Of a stretch of 64,000 bases of DNA, positions 36,570 to 51,400 are shown in pieces. Made by a program: the position numbers and the translations under genes. Each line of letters opens with the position of its first letter. Position 1 is the first letter of the stretch. The notes under the pieces are model-generated. The model was not told where the DNA came from. It did no database searches and was given only the letters and a program-made list of their open reading frames with translations. Source of the DNA: Halictus rubicundus (lineage: Eukaryota; Arthropoda; Insecta; Hymenoptera; Halictidae); assembly GCF_050948215.1 (NCBI RefSeq), contig NW_027488565.1, positions 1,984,001 through 2,048,000 of the forward strand, written 5' to 3'.

Positions 36570-37900
36570 AGGATAGAGGATAGGATAGGATAGAGGATAG
36601 GATAGGATAGAGGATAGGATAGGATAGAGGATAGGATAGGATAGAGGATAGGATAGGATAGATGATGTTATAGGATAGAGGATAGGATAGGATGGAGGAT
36701 AGGACAGGATAGAGGATAGGATAGGATAGAGGATAGGATAGGATAGAGGATAGTATAGGATAGCGGATATTATAGGACAGAGGATAGGATAGGATAGAGG
36801 ATAGGATATTATAGAGGATAGGATAGGATAGATGATATTATAGGATAGAGGATAGGATAGGATGGTGGATAGGATAGGATAGAGGATAGGATAGGAAAGA
36901 GGACAGGATAGGATACAGGATACGATATTATAGAGGATACGATATTATAGAGGATACGATATTATAGAGGATAGGATAGGATAGAGGATAGGATAGGATA
37001 GAGGATAGGATAGGATAGAGGAGAGGATAGGAGAGAGGATAGGATAGAACAGAGGACAGGATAGGATAGAGGATAGGATAGGATAGAGGATAGGATAGGA
37101 TAGAGGATTGGATAGGATAGTTGATAGGATAGGACATTATAGAGGATACGATATTATAGAGGATAGGATAGGATAGAGGATAGGATAGGATAGAGGATAG
37201 GATAGGATAGAGGATTGGATAGGATAGAGGATAGGATAGGATAGAGGAGAGGATAGGAGAGAGGATAGGATAGGACAGAGGATAGGATAGGATAGAGCAT
37301 AGGATAGGATAGAGGATAGGATAGGATAGTTGATAGGATAGGATAGGATAGAGGATAGGATATGATAGAGGATAGGATATGATAGTTGATAGGATAGGAT
37401 ACAGGATAGGATAGGATAGAGGATAGGATAGGATAGAGGATAAGATAGGATAGAGGATAACATAGGGGATTGGATAGGATAGAGGATGGGAGACGATGGA
37501 GGATAGGATAGGATTGATGATAGGATAGGAAAGATTACAGGATAGGATACAGGATACGATATTATAGAGGATAGGATAGGATAGAGGATAGGATAGGATG
37601 GAGGGTAGGATAGGATAGAGGATACGATAGGATAGAGGATAGGATAGGATATAGGATATAGGATAGGATACAGGATAGGATAGGATAGAGGATAGGATAG
37701 AGAATAGGATAGGATAGATGATATTATAGGATAGAGGATAGGATAGGATGGAGGCTAGGATAGGATAGAGGATAGGATAGGATGGAGGTTAGGATAGGAT
37801 AGAGGATAAGATAGGATAGAGGATAACATAGGGGATTGGATAGTATAGAGGATAGGATAGGATAGAGGATAGGATAGGAAAGTTGATATGATAGGATACA
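36570..37900 (+). repeat. Long-range duplicated block, copy 1
   Basis: Matches about 46.04-47.39 kb at offsets of 9470, 9475 (one extra GGATA) and later 9492 (one extra 17-mer). Anchors are gatgatgttatagg (36661 and 46131), atgggagacgatggagg (37486 and 46961) and gaggctagg (37751 and 47243). Edges are approximate. Confidence 0.75.
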
Positions 37901-40900
37901 GGATAGGATACAGGATAGGATAGGATAGGATAGAGGATAGGATAGGATAGATGATATTATAGGATAGAGGATAGGATAGGATAGAGGCTAGGATAGGATA
38001 GAGGATAGGATAGGATGGAGGTTAGGATAGGATAGAGGATAAGATAGGATAGAGGATAACATAGGGGATTGGATAGTATAGAGGATAGGATAGGATAGAG
38101 GATAGGATAGGAAAGTTGATATGATAGGATACAGGATAGGATAGGATAGAGGATAGGATAGGATAGAGGATAGGATAGGATAGAGGATAGGATAGGATAG
38201 AGGATAGGATAGGATAGAGGATAGGATAGGATAGAGGATAGGATAGGATAGAGGATAGGATAGGATACAGGATACGATATTATAGAGGATACGATATTAT
38301 AGAGGATAGGATACGATAGAGGATAGGATAGGATAGAGGATAGGATAGGATAGAGGATAGGATAGGATAGGATAGAGGATAGGATAGGATATAGGATATA
38401 GGATAGGATAGGATAGAGGATAGGATAGGATAGAGGATAGGATAGGATATAGGATATTGGATAGGATAGGATAGAGGATAGGATAGGATAGAGGATAGGA
38501 TAGGATAGAGGATAGGATAGGATAGAGGATAGGTTACGATAGAGGATAGGATAGAGGATAGGGGATTGGATCGGATACCGGATAGGAGACGGTAGAGGAT
38601 TGTATAGGCTAGAGGATATTAGAGGATAGAGGATAGGATAGGATGGAGGATAGAATAGGATAGAGGATAAGATAGGATAGAGGATAACATAGGGGATTGG
38701 ATAGTATAGAGGATAGGATAGGTTAGAGGATAGGATAGGAAAGTTGATATGATAGGATACAGGATAGGATAGGATAGAGGATAGGATAGGATAGAGGATA
38801 GGATAGGATAGAGGATAGGATAGGATAGAGGATAGGATAGGATAGAGGATAGGATAGGATAGAGGATAGGATAGGATAGAGGATAGGATAGGATACAGGA
38901 TACGATATTATAGAGGATACGATATTATAGAGGATAGGATACGATAGAGGATAGGATAGGATAGAGGATAGGATAGGATAGAGGATAGGATAGGATAGGA
39001 TAGAGGATAGGATAGGATATAGGATATAGGATAGGATAGGATAGAGTATAGGATAGGATAGAGGATAGGATAGGATAGAGGATAGGTTACGATAGAGGAT
39101 AGGATAGAGGATAGGGGATTGGATCGGATACAGAATAGGATAGGATAGAGGATAGGACAGGATAGAGGATAGGATAGGATAGAGGATAGGATACGGATAG
39201 AGGATAGGATAGGATAGTGGATATTATATAATAGAGGATAGGATAGGATAGGATGGAGGATAGGATAGGATAGAGGATAGGATAGGAAAGAGGACAGGAT
39301 AGGATACAGGATACGATATTATAGAGGATACGATATTATAGAGGATAGGATAGGATAGAGGATAGGATAGGATAGAGGATAGGATAGGATAGAGGATAGG
39401 ATAGGATAGAGGATAGGATAGGATAGAGGATAGGATAGGATAGAGGATAGGATAGGATAGAGGATAGGATAGGATAGAGGATAGGATAGGATAGAGGATA
39501 GGATAGGATAGTTGATAGGATAGGATATTATAGAGGATACGATATTATAGAGGATAGGATAGGATAGAGGATAGGATAGGATAGAGGATAGGATAGGATA
39601 GAGGAGAGGATAGGAGAGAGGATAGGATAGGACAGAGGATAGGATAGGATAGAGGATAGGATAGGATAGAGGATAGGATAGGATAGAGGATAGGATAGGA
39701 TAGTTGATAGGATAGGATAGGATAGAGGATAGGATATGATAGTTGATAGGATAAGATACAGGATAGGATAGGATAGAGGATAGGATAGGATAGAGGATAG
39801 GATAGGATAGAGGATAGTATAGGATAGCGAATACGATAGGATAGAGGATAGGATAGGATAGAGGATAGGATAGGATAGAGGATAGGATAGGATAGAGGAT
39901 AGGATAGGATAGATGATGTTATAGGATAGAGGATAGGATAGGATGGAGGGTAGGACAGGATAGAGGATAGGATAGGATAGAGGATAGGATAGGATAGAGG
40001 ATAGGATAGGATAGCGGATATTATAGGACAGAGTATAGGATAGGATAGAGGATAGGATATTATAGAGGATAGGATAGGATAGATGATATTATAGGATAGA
40101 GGATAGGATAGGATGAAGGATAGGATAGGATGAAGGATAGGATAGGATAGAGGATAGGATAGGATTGAGGATAGGAGAGGATAGAGCAGATGATAGAGCA
40201 TAGGAAAGAATTGAAGATAGAATAGGATAGAATATAGGATAGGATAGAGAATAGGATAGGATAGATGATATTATAGGATAGAGGATAGTATAGGATGGAG
40301 GATAGGATAGGATAGAGGATAGGATAGGATGGAGGTTAGGATAGGATAGAGGATAAGATAGGATAGAGGATAACATAGGGGATTGGATAGGATAGAGGAG
40401 AGGAGACCATAGAGGATAGGATAGGATTGATGATAGGATAGGAAAGATTACAGGATAGGATACAGGATACGATATTATAGAGGATACGATATTATAGAGG
40501 ATAGGATACGATAGAGGATAGGATAGGATAGAGGATAGGATAGGATAGAGGATAGGATAGGATAGGATAGAGGATAGGATAGGATATAGGATAGGATAGG
40601 ATAGAGGATAGGATAGGATAGAGGATAGGATAGGATAGAGGATAGGTTACGATAGAGGATAGGATAGAGGATAGGGGATTGGATCGGATACAGGATAGGA
40701 GACGGTAGAGGATTGGATAGGCTAGAGGATATTAGAGAATAGAGGATAGGATAGGATGGAGGATAGAATAGGATAGAGGATAAGATAGGATAGAGGATAA
40801 CATAGGGGATTGGATAGTATAGAGTATAGGATAGGAAAGTTGATATGATAGGATACAGGATAGGATAGGATAGAGGATAGGATAGGATAGAGGATAGGAT

Positions 40901-41250
40901 AGGATAGAGGATAGGATAGGATAGAGGATAGGATAGGATAGAGGATAGGATAGGATACAGGATAGGATAGGATAGAGGATAGGATAGGATAGACGATAGG
41001 ATAGGATAGAGGATAGGATAGGATAGAGGATAGGATAGGATAGAGGATAGGATAGGATAGAGGATAGGATAGGATAGAGGATAGGATAGGATAGAGGATA
41101 GGATAGGATAGAGGATAGGATAGGATAGAGGGGAGGATAGGAGAGAGGATAGGATAGGACAGAGGATAGGATAGGATAGAGGATAGGATATTATAGAGGA
41201 TAGGATAGGATACAGGATAGGATAGGATATAGGATAGGATAGGATAGAGG

Positions 41251-42471
41251 ATAACATAGGGGATTGGATAGGATAGAGGATAGGAGACGATAGAGGACTG
41301 GATAGGTTTGATGATAGGATAGGAAAGAGGACAGGATAGGATACAGGATACGATATTATAGAGGATACGATATTATAGAGGATAGGATAGGATAGAGGAT
41401 AGGATAGGATAGAGCAGGATAGGATAGAGGATAGGATAGAGGATAGGATAGAGGATGGGATAGAGGATAGGATAGAGGATAGGATAGAGGATAGGATAGA
41501 GGATTGGATAGGATAGAGGATATTATAGGATAGAGGATAGGATAGGATAGCGGATAGGATAGGATGGAGTATAGGATAGAATTGAGGATAGGATAGGGTT
41601 GAGGATAGGATAGGAAAGAGGACAGGATAGGATAGAGGATAGGATAGGATGGAGGATAGGATAGGATAGAGGATAGAATAGGATAGAGGATGGGATAGGG
41701 TAGGGAATAGGATAGGATAGACGATAATATAGGAAAGAGGATAGGATATGATGGAGGATACGATATTATAGAGGATAGGATAGGATAGACGATAACATAG
41801 GGGATTGGATAGGATAGAGGATAGGATACGATAGAGGATTGGATAGGATAGAGGATACGATAGGATAGAGGATATGATTGGATTGAGGATAGGATAGGAA
41901 AGAGGACAGGATAGGATAAGGGATACGATATTATAGAGGATACGATATTATAGTGGATAGGATAGGATAGGATAGAGGATAGGATAGGACAGATGATATT
42001 ATAGGATAGAGGATAGGATAGGATGGAGGATAGGATAGGATAGATGATAAGATAGGATAGAGGATAGGATAGGATAGAGGGTAGGGTAGGATAGAGGATA
42101 TGATTGGATTCAGGATAGGATAGGAAAGAGGACAGGATAGGATAAGGGATACGATATTATAGAGGATACGATATTATAGAGGATAGGATAGGATAGAGGA
42201 TAGGATAGGATAGAGGATAGGATAGGATAGAGGATAGGATAGGATAGAGGATACGATAGGATAGAGGATAGGATAGGATAGAGGATAGGATAGGATATAG
42301 GATAGGATAGGATAGAGGATAGGATATGATAGAGGATAGGATAAGATAGAGGATTGAATAGGATAGAGGATAGGATAGAATAGAGGATAGGATAGGATAG
42401 AGCATAGGATAGGATATAGGATAGGATAGGATAGAGGATAGGATAGGATAGAGGATAGTATAGTATAGAGG
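41251..42471 (+). repeat. 1221-bp tandem higher-order unit, copy 1
   Basis: Starts at ataacataggggattgg. The same start recurs at 42472 and 43693, giving an exact period of 1221 bp. The unit contains gagacgatagaggactgg, a 12-bp-unit run, the gaattgagg variant, gatgggatagggtaggg and doubled gatacgatattatag units. Confidence 0.88.
41427..41510 (+). repeat. Run of 12-bp short units
   Basis: Seven 12-bp units, mostly gaggataggata, with one gaggatgggata and a final gaggattggata. It recurs in each 1221-bp unit (near 42.65-42.73 and 43.87-43.95 kb) and near 49.86-49.94 and 51.07-51.16 kb. Confidence 0.85.
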
Positions 42472-43692
42472 ATAACATAGGGGATTGGATAGGATAGAGG
42501 ATAGGAGACGATAGAGGACTGGATAGGTTTGATGATAGGATAGGAAAGAGGACAGGATAGGATACAGGATACGATATTATAGAGGATACGATATTATAGA
42601 GGATAGGATAGGATAGAGGATAGGATAGGATAGAGCAGGATAGGATAGAGGATAGGATAGAGGATAGGATAGAGGATGGGATAGAGGATAGGATAGAGGA
42701 TAGGATAGAGGATAGGATAGAGGATTGGATAGGATAGAGGATATTATAGGATAGAGGATAGGATAGGATAGCGGATAGGATAGGATGGAGTATAGGATAG
42801 AATTGAGGATAGGATAGGGTTGAGGATAGGATAGGAAAGAGGACAGGATAGGATAGAGGATAGGATAGGATGGAGGATAGGATAGGATAGAGGATAGAAT
42901 AGGATAGAGGATGGGATAGGGTAGGGAATAGGATAGGATAGACGATAATATAGGAAAGAGGATAGGATATGATGGAGGATACGATATTATACAGGATAGG
43001 ATAGGATAGACGATAACATAGGGGATTGGATAGGATAGAGGATAGGATACGATAGAGGATTGGATAGGATAGAGGATACGATAGGATAGAGGATATGATT
43101 GGATTGAGGATAGGATAGGAAAGAGGACAGGATAGGATAAGGGATACGATATTATAGAGGATACGATATTATAGTGGATAGGATAGGATAGGATAGAGGA
43201 TAGGATAGGACAGATGATATTATAGGATAGAGGATAGGATAGGATGGAGGATAGGATAGGATAGATGATAAGATAGGATAGAGGATAGGATAGGATAGAG
43301 GGTAGGGTAGGATAGAGGATATGATTGGATTCAGGATAGGATAGGAAAGAGGACAGGATAGGATAAGGGATACGATATTATAGAGGATACGATATTATAG
43401 AGGATAGGATAGGATAGAGGATAGGATAGGATAGAGGATAGGATAGGATAGAGGATAGGATAGGATAGAGGATACGATAGGATAGAGGATAGGATAGGAT
43501 AGAGGATAGGATAGGATATAGGATAGGATAGGATAGAGGATAGGATATGATAGAGGATAGGATAAGATAGAGGATTGAATAGGATAGATGATAGGATAGA
43601 ATAGAGGATAGGATAGGATAGAGCATAGGATAGGATATAGGATAGGATAGGATAGAGGATAGGATAGGATAGAGGATAGTATAGTATAGAGG
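42472..43692 (+). repeat. 1221-bp tandem higher-order unit, copy 2
   Basis: Direct neighbour of copy 1 with only scattered substitutions (for example ttatacagg near 42986 in place of ttatagagg). Equal length to the base means no net unit gain or loss since duplication, unlike the left-arm blocks. Confidence 0.88.
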
Positions 43693-44058
43693 ATAACATA
43701 GGGGATTGGATAGGATAGAGGATAGGAGACGATAGATGACTGGATAGGTTTGATGATAGGATAGGAAAGAGGACAGGATAGGATACAGGATACGATATTA
43801 TAGAGGATACGATATTATAGAGGATAGGATAGGATAGAGGATAGGATAGGATAGAGCAGGATAGGATAGAGGATAGGATAGAGGATAGGATAGAGGATGG
43901 GATAGAGGATAGGATAGAGGATAGAATAGAGGATATGATAGAGGATTGGATAGGATAGAGGATATTATAGGATAGAGGATAGGATAGGATAGCGGATAGG
44001 ATAGGATGGAGTATAGGATAGAATTGAGGATAGGATAGGGTTGAGCATAGGATAGGAA
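43693..44058 (+). repeat. 1221-bp higher-order unit, partial copy 3
   Basis: Begins like copies 1 and 2 but carries gatagatgactgg and gatagaatagaggatatg, and diverges into other satellite after gttgagcatagg. These private variants recur at 50902 onward, so the right end of this tandem set was copied with it. The right edge is approximate. Confidence 0.7.
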
Positions 44059-46039
44059 AGAGGACAGGATAGGATAGAGGATAGGATAGGATAGAGGATA
44101 GGATAGGATAGAGGATAGGATAGGATAGAGGATATTATAGGATAGAGGATAGGATAGGATGGAGGATAGGATAGGATAGAGGATAGGATAGGATTGAGGA
44201 TAGGAGAGGATAGAGCAGATGATAGAGCATAGGAAAGAATTGAAGATAGGATAGGATAGAATATAGGATAGGATAGAGAATAGGATAGGATAGATGATAT
44301 TATAGGATAGAGGATAGGATAGGATGGAGGATAGGATAGGATAGAGGATAGGATAGGATGGAGGTTAGGATAGGATAGAGGATAATATAGGATAGAGGAT
44401 AACATAGGGGATTGGATAGGATAGAGGAGAGGAGACCATAGAGGATAGGATAGGATTGATGATAGGATAGGAAAGATTACAGGATAGGATACAGGATACG
44501 ATATTATAGAGGATAGGATACGATAGAGGATAGGATAGGATAAAGGATAGGATAGGATAGAGGATAGGATAGGATAGGATAGAGGATAGGATAGGATATA
44601 GGATAGGATAGGATAGAGGATAGGATAGGATAGAGGATAGGATAGGATAGAGGATAGGTTACGATAGAGGATAGGTTACGATAGAGGATAGGATAGAGGA
44701 TAGGGGATTGGATCGGATACAGGATAGGAGACGGCAGAGGATTGGATAGGCTAGAGGATATTAGAGGATAGAGGATAGGATAGGATGGGGGATAGAATAG
44801 GATAGAGGATAAGATAGGATAGAGGATAACATAGGGGATTGGATAGTATAGAGGATAGGATAGGATAGAGGATAGGATAGGAAAGTTGATATGATAGGAT
44901 ACAGGATAGGATAGGATAGAGGATAGGATAGGATAGAGGATAGGATAGGATAGAGGATAGGATAGGATAGAGGATAGGATAGGATAGAGGATAGGATAGG
45001 ATAGAGGATAGGATAGGATAGATGATGTTATAGGATAGAGGATAGGATAGGATGGAGGATAGGACAGGATAGAGGATAGGATAGGATAGAGGATAGGATA
45101 GGATAGAGGATAGTATAGGATAGCGGATATTATAGGACAGAGGATAGGATAGGATAGAGGATAGGATATTATAGAGGATAGGATAGGATAGATGATATTA
45201 TAGGATAGAGGATAGGATAGGATGGAGGATAGGATAGGATAGAGGATAGGATAGGAAAGAGGACAGGATAGGATACAGGATACGATATTATAGAGGATAC
45301 GATATTATAGAGGATACGATATTACAGAGGATAGGATAGGATAGAGGATAGGATAGGATAGAGGATAGGATAGGATAGAGGATAGGATAGGATAGAGGAT
45401 AGGATAGGATAGAGGATAGGATAGGATAGAGGATAGGATAGGATAGAGGATAGGATAGGATAGAGGATAGGATAGGATAGAGGATAGGATAGGATAGATG
45501 ATGTTATAGGATAGAGGATAGGATAGGATGGAGGATAGGACAGGATAGAGGATAGGATAGGATAGAGGATAGGATAGGATAGAGGATAGTATAGGATAGC
45601 GGATATTATAGGACAGAGGATAGGATAGGATAGAGGATAGGATATTATAGAGGATAGGATAGGATAGATGATATTATAGGATAGAGGATAGGATAGGATG
45701 GAGGATAGGATAGGATAGAGGATAGGATAGGAAAGAGGACAGGATAGGATACAGGATACGATATTATAGAGGATACGATATTATAGAGGATACGATATTA
45801 CAGAGGATAGGATAGGATAGAGGATAGGATAGGATAGAGGATAGGATAGGATAGAGGATAGGATAGGATAGAGGATAGGATAGGATAGTTGATAGGATAG
45901 GATATTATAGAGGATACGATATTATAGAGGATAGGATAGGATAGAGGATAGGATAGGATAGAGGATAGGATAGGATAGAGGAGAGGATAGGAGAGAGGAT
46001 AGGATAGGACAGAGGATAGGATAGGATAGAGGATAGGAT

Positions 46040-47390
46040 AGGATAGAGGATAGGATAGGATAGAGGATAGGATAGGATAGAGGATAGGATAGGATAGAGG
46101 ATAGGATAGGATAGAGGATAGGATAGGATAGATGATGTTATAGGATAGAGGATAGGATAGGATGGAGGATAGGACAGGATAGAGGATAGGATAGGATAGA
46201 GGATAGGATAGGATAGAGGATAGTATAGGATAGCGGATATTATAGGACAGAGGATAGGATAGGATAGAGGATAGGATATTATAGAGGATAGGATAGGATA
46301 GATGATATTATAGGATAGAGGATAGGATAGGATGGAGGATAGGATAGGATAGAGGGTAGGATAGGAAAGAGGACAGGATAGGATACAGGATACGATATTA
46401 TAGAGGATACGATATTATAGAGGATACGATATTATAGAGGATAGGATAGGATAGAGGATAGGATAGGATAGGATAGAGGATAGGATAGGATAGAGGAGAG
46501 GATAGGAGAGAGGATAGGATAGGACAGAGGACAGGATAGGATAGAGGATAGGATAGGATAGAGGATAGGATAGGATAGAGGATTGGATAGGATAGTTGAT
46601 AGGATAGGATATTATAGAGGATACGATATTATAGAGGATAGGATAGGATAGAGGATAGGATAGGATAGAGGATAGGATAGGATAGAGGATTGGATAGGAT
46701 AGAGGATAGGATAGGATAGAGGAGAGGATAGGAGAGAGGATAGGATAGGACAGAGGATAGGATAGGATAGAGCATAGGATAGGATAGAGGATAGGATAGG
46801 ATAGTTGATAGGATAGGATAGGATAGAGGATAGGATATGATAGAGGATAGGATATGATAGTTGATAGGATAGGATACAGGATAGGATAGGATAGAGGATA
46901 GGATAGGATAGAGGATAAGATAGGATAGAGGATAACATAGGGGATTGGATAGGATAGAGGATGGGAGACGATGGAGGATAGGATAGGATTGATGATAGGA
47001 TAGGAAAGATTACAGGATAGGATACAGGATACGATATTATAGAGGATACGATATTATAGAGGATAGGATAGGATAGAGGATAGGATAGGATGGAGGATAG
47101 GATAGGATAGAGGATACGATAGGATAGAGGATAGGATAGGATATAGGATATAGGATAGGATACAGGATAGGATAGGATAGAGGATATGATAGAGAATAGG
47201 ATAGGATAGATGATATTATAGGATAGAGGATAGGATAGGATGGAGGCTAGGATAGGATAGAGGATAGGATAGGATGGAGGTTAGGATAGGATAGAGGATA
47301 AGATAGGATAGAGGATAACATAGGGGATTGGATAGTATAGAGGATAGGATAGGATAGAGGATAGGATAGGAAAGTTGATATGATAGGATA
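46040..47390 (+). repeat. Long-range duplicated block, copy 2
   Basis: Counterpart of about 36.57-37.90 kb. Further right, about 47.59-49.67 kb matches about 39.13-41.24 kb at offsets of 8413-8459, and 49711 onward matches 41281 onward at 8430. The whole 46.0-51.4 kb stretch is thus colinear with 36.6-44.1 kb, apart from an internal loss of about 1 kb and loss of one 1221-bp unit. Confidence 0.7.
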
Positions 47391-49710
47391 GAGGATAGGA
47401 TAGGATGGAGGATAGAATAGGATAGAGGATAAGATAGGATAGAGGATAACATAGGGGATTGGATAGTATAGAGGATAGGATAGGTTAGAGGATAGGATAG
47501 GAAAGTTGATATGATAGGATACAGGATAGGATAGGATAGAGGATAGGATAGGATAGAGGATAGGATAGGATAGAGGATAGTATAGGATACAGAATAGGAT
47601 AGGATAGAGGATAGGACAGGATAGAGGATAGGATAGGATAGAGGATAGGATACGGATAGAGGATAGGATAGGATAGTGGATATTATATAATAGAGGATAG
47701 GATAGGATAGGATGGAGGATAGGATAGGATAGAGGATAGGATAGGAAAGAGGACAGGATAGGATACAGGATACGATATTATAGAGGATACGATATTATAG
47801 AGGATAGGATAGGATAGAGGATAGGATAGGATAGAGGATAGGATAGGATAGAGGATAGGATAGGATAGAGGATAGGATAGGATAGAGGATAGGATAGGAT
47901 AGAGGATAGGATAGGATAGAGGATAGGATAGGATAGTTGATAGGATAGGATATTATAGAGGATACGATATTATAGAGGATAGGATAGGATAGAGGATAGG
48001 ATAGGATAGAGGATAGGATAGGATAGAGGAGAGGATAGGAGAGAGGATAGGATAGGACAGAGGATAGGATAGGATAGATGATAGGATAGGATAGAGGATA
48101 GGATAGGATAGAGGATAGGATAGGATAGTTGATAGGATAGGATAGGATAGAGGATAGGATATGATATTTGATAGGATAAGATACAGGATAGGATAGGATA
48201 GAGGATAGGATAGGATAGAGGATAGGATAGGATAGAGGATAGTATAGGATAGCGAATACGATAGGATAGAGGATAGGATAGGATAGAGGATAGGATAGGA
48301 TAGAGGATAGGATAGGATAGAGGATAGGATAGGATAGAGGATAGGATAGGATAGATGATGTTATAGGATAGAGGATAGGATAGGATGGAGGGTAGGACAG
48401 GATAGAGGATAGGATAGGATAGAGGATAGGATAGGATAGAGGATAGGATAGGATAGCGGATATTATAGGACAGAGTATAGGATAGGATAGAGGATAGGAT
48501 ATTATAGAGGATAGGATAGGATAGATGATATTATAGGATAGAGGATAGGATAGGATGAAGGATAGGATAGGATAGAGGATAGGATAGGATTGAGGATAGG
48601 AGAGGATAGAGCAGATGATAGAGCATAGGAAAGAATTGAAGATAGAATAGGATAGAATATAGGATAGGATAGAGAATAGGATAGGATAGATGATATTATA
48701 GGATAGAGGATAGTATAGGATGGAGGATAGGATAGGATAGAGGATAGGATAGGATGGAGGTTAGGATAGGATAGAGGATAAGATAGGATAGAGGATAACA
48801 TAGGGGATTGGATAGGATAGAGGAGAGGAGACCATAGAGGATAGGATAGGATTGATGATAGGATAGGAAAGATTACAGGATAGGATACAGGATACGATAT
48901 TATAGAGGATACGATATTATAGAGGATAGGATACGATAGAGGATAGGATAGGATAGAGGATAGGATAGGATAGAGGATAGTGTAGGATAGGATAGAGGAT
49001 AGGATAGGATATAGGATAGGATAGGATAGAGGATAGGATAGGATAGAGGATAGGATAGGATAGAGGATAGGTTACGATAGAGGATAGGATAGAGGATAGG
49101 GGATTGGATCGGATACAGGATAGGATACGGTAGAGGATTGGATAGGCTAGAGGATATTAGAGAATAGAGGATAGGATAGGATGGAGGATAGAATAGGATA
49201 GAGGATAAGATAGGATAGAGGATAACATAGGGGATTGGATAGTATAGAGTATAGGATAGGAAAGTTGATATGATAGGATACAGGATAGGATAGGATAGAG
49301 GATAGGATAGGATAGAGGATAGGATAGGATAGAGGATAGGATAGGATAGAGGATAGGATAGGATAGAGGATAGGATAGGATAGAGGATAGGATAGGATAG
49401 AGGATAGGATAGGATAGAGGATAGGATAGGATACAGGATAGGATAGGATAGAGGATAGGATAGGATAGACGATAGGATAGGATAGAGGATAGGATAGGAT
49501 AGAGGATAGGATAGGATAGAGGATAGGATAGGATAGAGGATAGGATAGGATAGAGGATAGGATAGGATAGAGGATAGGATAGGATAGAGGATAGGATAGG
49601 ATAGAGGAGAGGATAGGAGAGAGGATAGGATAGGACAGAGGATAGGATAGGATAGAGGATAGGATATTATAGAGGATAGGATAGGATAAATGATATTATA
49701 GGATAGAGGA

Positions 49711-51400
49711 TAGGAGACGATAGAGGACTGGATAGGTTTGATGATAGGATAGGAAAGAGGACAGGATAGGATACAGGATACGATATTATAGAGGATACGA
49801 TATTATAGAGGATAGGATAGGATAGAGGATAGGATAGGATAGAGCAGGATAGGATAGAGGATAGGATAGAGGATAGGATAGAGGATGGGATAGAGGATAG
49901 GATAGAGGATAGGATAGAGGATAGGATAGAGGATTGGATAGGATAGAGGATATTATAGGATAGAGGATAGGATAGGATAGCGGATAGGATAGGATGGAGT
50001 ATAGGATAGAATTGAGGATAGGATAGGGTTGAGGATAGGATAGGAAAGAGGACAGGATAGGATAGAGGATAGGATAGGATGGAGGATAGGATAGGATAGA
50101 GGATAGAATAGGATAGAGGATGGGATAGGGTAGGGAATAGGATAGGATAGACGATAATATAGGAAAGAGGATAGGATATGATGGAGGATACGATATTATA
50201 GAGGATAGGATAGGATAGACGATAACATAGGGGATTGGATAGGATAGAGGTTAGGATACGATAGAGGATTGGATAGGATAGAGGATACGATAGGATAGAG
50301 GATATGATTGGATTGAGGATAGGATAGGAAAGAGGACAGGATAGGATAAGGGATACGATATTATAGAGGATACGATATTATAGTGGATAGGATAGGATAG
50401 GATAGAGGATAGGATAGGACAGATGATATTATAGGATAGAGGATAGGATAGGATGGAGGATAGGATAGGATAGATGATAAGATAGGATAGAGGATAGGAT
50501 AGGATAGAGGGTAGGGTAGGATAGAGGATATGATTGGATTGAGGATAGGATAGGAAAGAGGACAGGATAGGATAAGGGATACGATATTATAGAGGATACG
50601 ATATTACAGAGGATAGGATAGGATAGAGGATAGGATAGGATAGAGGATAGGATAGGATAGAGGATAGGATAGGATAGAGGATACGATAGGATAGAGGATA
50701 GGATAGGATAGAGGATAGGATAGGATATAGGATAGGATAGGATAGAGGATAGGATATGATAGAGGATAGGATAAGATAGAGGATTGAATAGGATAGAGGA
50801 TAGGATAGAATAGAGGATAGGATAGGATAGAGCATAGGATAGGATATAGGATAGGATAGGATAGAGGATAGGATAGGATAGAGGATAGTATAGGATAGAG
50901 GATAACATAGGGGATTGGATAGGATAGAGGATAGGAGACGATAGATGACTGGATAGGTTTGATGATAGGATAGGAAAGAGGACAGGATAGGATACAGGAT
51001 ACGATATTATAGAGGATACGATATTATAGAGGATAGGATAGGATAGAGGATAGGATAGGATAGAGCAGGATAGGATAGAGGATAGGATAGAGGATAGGAT
51101 AGAGGATGGGATAGAGGATAGGATAGAGGATAGAATAGAGGATATGATAGAGGATTGGATAGGATAGAGGATATTATAGGATAGAGGATAGGATAGGATA
51201 GCGGATAGGATAGGATGGAGTATAGGATAGAATTGAGGACAGGATAGGGTTGAGCATAGGATAGGAAAGAGGACAGGATAGGATAGAGGATAGGATAGGA
51301 TAGAGGATAGGATAGGATAGAGGATAGGATAGGATAGAGGATATTATAGGATAGAGGATAGGATAGGATGGAGGATAGGATAGGATAGAGGATAAGATAG
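49711..51400 (+). repeat. Displaced copy of the 1221-bp higher-order units
   Basis: Matches 41281 onward at offset 8430 (taggagacga at 41281 and 49711, gtagggtagg at 42081 and 50511). From 50902 it matches 43693 onward, including gatagatgactgg. It therefore holds one full unit plus the partial third unit. Confidence 0.8.
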
